This document shows positions 61,001-64,000 of a DNA stretch of 64,000 nt, piece after piece (within the stretch, counting starts at the first letter, position 1; each line of letters starts with the position of its first letter). The DNA is from Ceratopteris richardii. Lineage: Eukaryota; Streptophyta; Polypodiopsida; Polypodiales; Pteridaceae. Location: assembly GCA_020310875.1 (NCBI GenBank), contig CM035422.1, forward strand, positions 52,151,894-52,215,893, in the 5' to 3' direction. The position numbers were made by a program, and so were the translations under genes. The notes under the pieces were generated by a model. That model saw nothing but the letters and a program-made list of their open reading frames with translations, did not search any database and was not told the DNA's origin.

Positions 61001-63439
61001 CATCTTCATCCATGCGGGAGTTGGAAGTTTGAAAGTTGTCTGGCCTTTAGCCGTGATGCGTCCGCCCGGGATGGGTTGGGGTTCATATGCTTCTTCAAAA
61101 GTTTCCTCCACCGGAATAGTCACTGTTTCTTCCTCTGCTGGTAGTTCCGGTGGGGAGTCTAGCCTTGGTGGTGCTTCATATACTGCTATCTGTGATTGAA
61201 GAGTTAATACCTGGGCTCGTAATGCATTGAGTTCCTCGATGATTTCAGGAGATGGGTCTGCAGGAGCTGGTAGTCCTTGTTGTACAAGTGCTCTTAACTG
61301 CAATATCTTGTGTTCTTCCTTGAGCTTCTGGAACTCCTCGTTCATGTTGTCATATTCATCTAACAATCTGACATGATCATCTAGTAACATCTTCATAGAT
61401 TCTGAGGGAACAGCCTTGAAACAGCTAGGATTTAAGAGTTGATCGGGTTGATCTAGGGCAGCTTCTAAATTCTCTCTATTCTGTTCTTGTAAGCGTTGGT
61501 TCTCTTCTTTTGCTGCTGCCAAGTGTCGTCTGAGTAAGCCCATGTTCTTGGTGAGTGTCGCATTGCGAATAGTCTGAGCTCGTAACAAGTTATCAATATC
61601 TATCACGGCCTCTTTGGTCTTTTCTTCACTTTCTAGTTCCAGTTTATGGTATGCCTCTTGTAGCTCTTGGTAGCCGGTGTTCAGTGAGGCATTCTCGATG
61701 GTCAGTGAATTGAGCTTCGACTGTAAATCATTGGTTGTCTTCTGCAACATCTGATAATTAGTTCCAAGATATGTGAACTCATCTCTTACGTGAGTCATAC
61801 ATGTGAAAATTTGTCGAAATGCAGTGTATATAGTGGGTGATAATATTAGTGACGGAGTGAATGCAGTTGTAGTGTGTGTGGGTGTTGATGCAATGGGAAG
61901 GGGGAATAAGGTTGGGAATGTGGATGCAGTGGTACCCGTGGAGAAATGTGTGGTGCCTAAATATGATGGTGCAATAGAGGAGGTGAGTGTTGTTGTGATG
62001 GGTGGTGAGATGTCCATGTCACTGGACATGGTGTCAAGTGTGGTGACTGTGAATAATGGAGTGATAGTGGATGTGTGCGTGGGTGTAAATATAGGATTTA
62101 CAAAAGTGGTAGAATAATTTACAGAGGGGGTCTCTTGGACTGCTTGGTGGAAAGGGGAAAGAGGAATTACAGTGGGTCGAGGGGGTGAGACTGGGGAGAA
62201 GGTTAATGGAGGTGGGAATGGGAAAAGGTGTCTTGGAGGTGTGGGGAAGGACAGAAAGGATGGAGGGAAAAGTGGACTGGATAGAAAGGTGGATGTCCGA
62301 GGGGGAAAACTAGGTTGGGTGGGTGCGGGAATTGTGGGATGAATGGAAGTAAGGGAGGCTTTAGCTACAGCGCTATCCAAAGATGTGGATGGTCAGGGAG
62401 AGATTGGATGTACAGGGAAGATTGGAGAGATGGGAGGTGAAAGAGGAGCGGTTGGGGTGATGGGTACTTCGGTCACAGCGGTGGTATGAACAGTAGTAGT
62501 GTGGGGCGGGGAGTCGATGACAATGGTGTCTTCTGCTAAGGATCCTTCGGGGATGAGACGAGCTTCCTTGGTCTGTTCTAAAGATTGGCCACCTGTGGGT
62601 ACGCGAATGTATTGACCTGGCTTTGATAATAGTCATACTCATCGGGGGTCGAATTGCGGTAATGGTTTTCTCTGCAAATATCTCAATGCTTTGTTGGATC
62701 CCACTGATTTGACAAGTTCCCTGAAGCCTTTGATGTATACTTCTTTGAAACCGCCTGAGACAAGTTCCTGTTCTATGAGTGCTTGGCTCTCTTCCTCAGT
62801 TAACTTCTTATGCGCCCAAACTTTTTCCATGGTGCAGTATAACCTTTTGATTGCCAAGGTGTATGTTGCTGCTTTGAAGGTCTCATCTTCATGTGTGCTG
62901 GTGTCACCTTGGGTTTCGGTTTGTTGTCCTTGTCCATCTATGTGCACATTTTCTTGGGAGTCATGAGTGCCCTCGCTGGCTCCATCATCACCCTCATCAT
63001 CATCTATTTCTGTTCTTTCTCCATCCGAACTGGATACTACTTGTCCTTGCTGTTGATCAGGTGGAGTGGTGGGGTAGCTTAGTCGTTCATATTCCTGGGA
63101 GAAAATCTGGCCTTCAGAAAACTGAAATTCATTTGAGAAAGTGTCCAGCATTTCAAAATCAAATGTTGTATCCAATGGTTCTGCTTCCAAGTTGGGTATC
63201 GAAAAAGAGAATGCTTCCACACCAATAGTGGTGGGAACTTCTGCTGCAGTGGTTGTAGGTTCCTGAACTGATGTTGGTTCTGAGGTAATCACACTAGTAG
63301 TGCCTTTTGTAATAATAGGTCGTGATAATCGTATGCAAATAGGTTGTACAGTTGGAGTAGCTTCTGTCGGAGACTGTTCTGGAGAGGGTTGCAGTGACGG
63401 TGATTCTGGGACCTGTAGACAGGGGATAGTTCCTCTCAT
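61001..63439 (-). pseudogene. Gypsy-7 accessory protein, middle part (coiled coil, Pro/Thr-rich)
   Basis: One frame interrupted by three stops (two near 62639, one near 62393). The upstream third is acidic and Ser/Thr/Pro-rich (PSLQPSPEQSPTEATPT), with KRLYCTMEKVWAHKKLTEEE and a short helical block (GFKEVYIKGFRELVKSVGS). The middle is extreme Pro/Thr/Ser (TPTHTSTITPLFTVTTLDT) of about 150 residues. A long heptad-like coiled coil follows (LQSKLNSLTIENASLNTGY, LLRRHLAAAKEENQRLQEQ, EEFQKLKEEHKILQLRAL), then acidic PPELPAEEETVTIPVEE and a helical block with PAWMKMIEELGKTPLARV and APRRYISGHELQYKPYF. It looks like a stalk-like structural protein; there are no catalytic motifs. No convincing membrane segment was seen. 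Function unknown. Confidence 0.68.
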
Positions 63440-64000
63440 GCATTTTCTTGCTCGTCCTTTCTGGCCTTCCTAGCTTTCTTTGCTGTCCCTTTGAATGCTT
63501 TCAACTCCTCGCTGGTTATTGCACGCTCGATTGGCAAGTCGTAGGCCAAACACATATAAATAATTCTCATGAGAGCGTAGTAGCCATGGATTACCTTCTT
63601 CCTCTCCCAACGGTGTTGTGCTAAGTATAGTTGATCGATGATCTAGCTAGCAAGATCTACAGTTTGGGGTCCAATACAAGCTAAATATAAGCCAAACCAG
63701 ATGCGCTTGTGGGGCATGGTGAATCAATCCTGAGCGGGGAAAGCAAAATGCTACATGCATATCCTCAATGGTTTAGAGAACTCAGGTGTGATTGCTGAAA
63801 TATCTTCCCACTTAATGATGTCTCCATGTTTCATGGGCTTTGGAATCAGCCTTTCTCGATTTGTAGGAGTATGTGTTCCATGTATCTTGATTGCAACTCT
63901 AATCAAATCTTTTGTCAAATAAAACCTTTTGAATGGAGGGTCATTTACCAAGGACGGCAAAATGAACGTGCCTGGTAGATCCTTGTTCTCAGAAGCTGTC
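63440..64000 (-). pseudogene. Gypsy-7 accessory protein, N-terminal conserved block
   Basis: The frame is cut by the window end. It has FYLTKDLIRVAIKIHGTHTP, then PLRICM-HFAFPAQD-FTMPHKR, and QLYLAQHRWERKKVIHGYYA followed by LMRIIYMCLAYDLP. The TMPHK and W-E-x-K-K...RIIY pattern matches Gypsy-2 ORF A in the same order and spacing, so the two proteins are homologous. There are stops after RICM (about 63750), after AQD (about 63729), after DLAS and after QENA. A frame change near 63439 leads to the middle part. Confidence 0.72.

Larger units (their letters stand above)
59293..64000 (-). mobile_element. Gypsy-7 retrotransposon, 3' part with accessory ORF
   Basis: Minus-strand Gypsy element: 3' LTR, PPT and 4 kb of accessory coding sequence. 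Pol and the 5' end lie right of the window. It inserted in Gypsy-6 pol; ATGGT before the LTR is the likely target copy. Its LTR is homologous to that of Gypsy-4 and distantly to Gypsy-1 and -5. Confidence 0.88.

Noticed and set aside
61803..62117. Plus-strand frame of 104 codons (Val/Gly-rich) opposite the Gypsy-7 accessory ORF
   Set aside because: Antisense reading of the Pro/Thr-rich tract on the minus strand.

Overview
The window is plant nuclear DNA made almost entirely of LTR retrotransposons nested inside one another. I found no host gene, tRNA or rRNA. Evidence for a plant is Ty1/Copia elements primed by initiator Met tRNA (TGGTATCAGAG next to the LTR) and Ty3/Gypsy elements with the plant-type PBS TTTGGCGCCGTTGCC. 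Several Gypsy copies share an RT with 'INLKKVNAAT' where 'VDYRKLNAAT' is usual. This, with the very dense nesting, makes a large-genome land plant likely (fern, lycophyte, bryophyte or gymnosperm). The species cannot be fixed from sequence alone.

Layout, left to right. (1) 1-5876 is Copia-1 (minus), with a cut-off 3' LTR and a whole 5' LTR, inserted in the RNase H region of Gypsy-1. (2) 5877-13457 is Gypsy-1 (minus), with a gag-pol frame open for about 1,800 codons, a hairpin-repeat leader, PBS and 5' LTR. It is inserted in the integrase of Gypsy-2. (3) 13458-19178 is the 3' half of Gypsy-2 (plus): integrase C-terminus, a second retropepsin-like domain, a large unknown ORF pair, PPT and 3' LTR. 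It is inserted in the RNase H region of Gypsy-3. (4) 19179-27495 is Gypsy-3 (minus): decayed gag-pol, tandem-repeat leader, PBS and LTR. It is inserted in the RT of Gypsy-4. (5) 27496-29956 and 43534-44616 are the two halves of Gypsy-4 (minus), split by a complete Gypsy-5 (29957-43533, minus, target duplication GATGG). Gypsy-5 itself carries a 0.9-kb element with terminal inverted repeats. (6) 44617-49131 holds three consecutive decayed Gypsy gag/protease segments and a small LTR scrap. (7) 49132-51272 is the LTR and gag of Copia-3 (plus), joined to a Gypsy-6 protease/RT fragment (plus). Gypsy-6 is split by Copia-2 (51918-58335, plus, target duplication TTATT, LTRs differing at about 4 of 1,011 positions). 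(8) 59293-64000 is the 3' part of Gypsy-7 (minus), with its 3' LTR, PPT and an accessory ORF.

The most interesting content lies downstream of pol in the Gypsy elements. Gypsy-2 and Gypsy-7, in opposite orientations and with different LTRs, carry related sense-strand proteins of about 1,000 residues or more. Both have an N-terminal block around 'TMPHK', a long charged or coiled-coil or Pro/Thr-rich middle, and a C-terminal block around 'APLHL..NP'. Gypsy-2 and Gypsy-5 also carry a second aspartic-protease-like domain fused after the integrase C-terminus, followed in Gypsy-5 by W-x-P-K repeats. Four Gypsy leaders are packed with TATCGCGATA-like or ATCGCGATGG short repeats, some forming perfect hairpins. 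I name no function for the accessory proteins.
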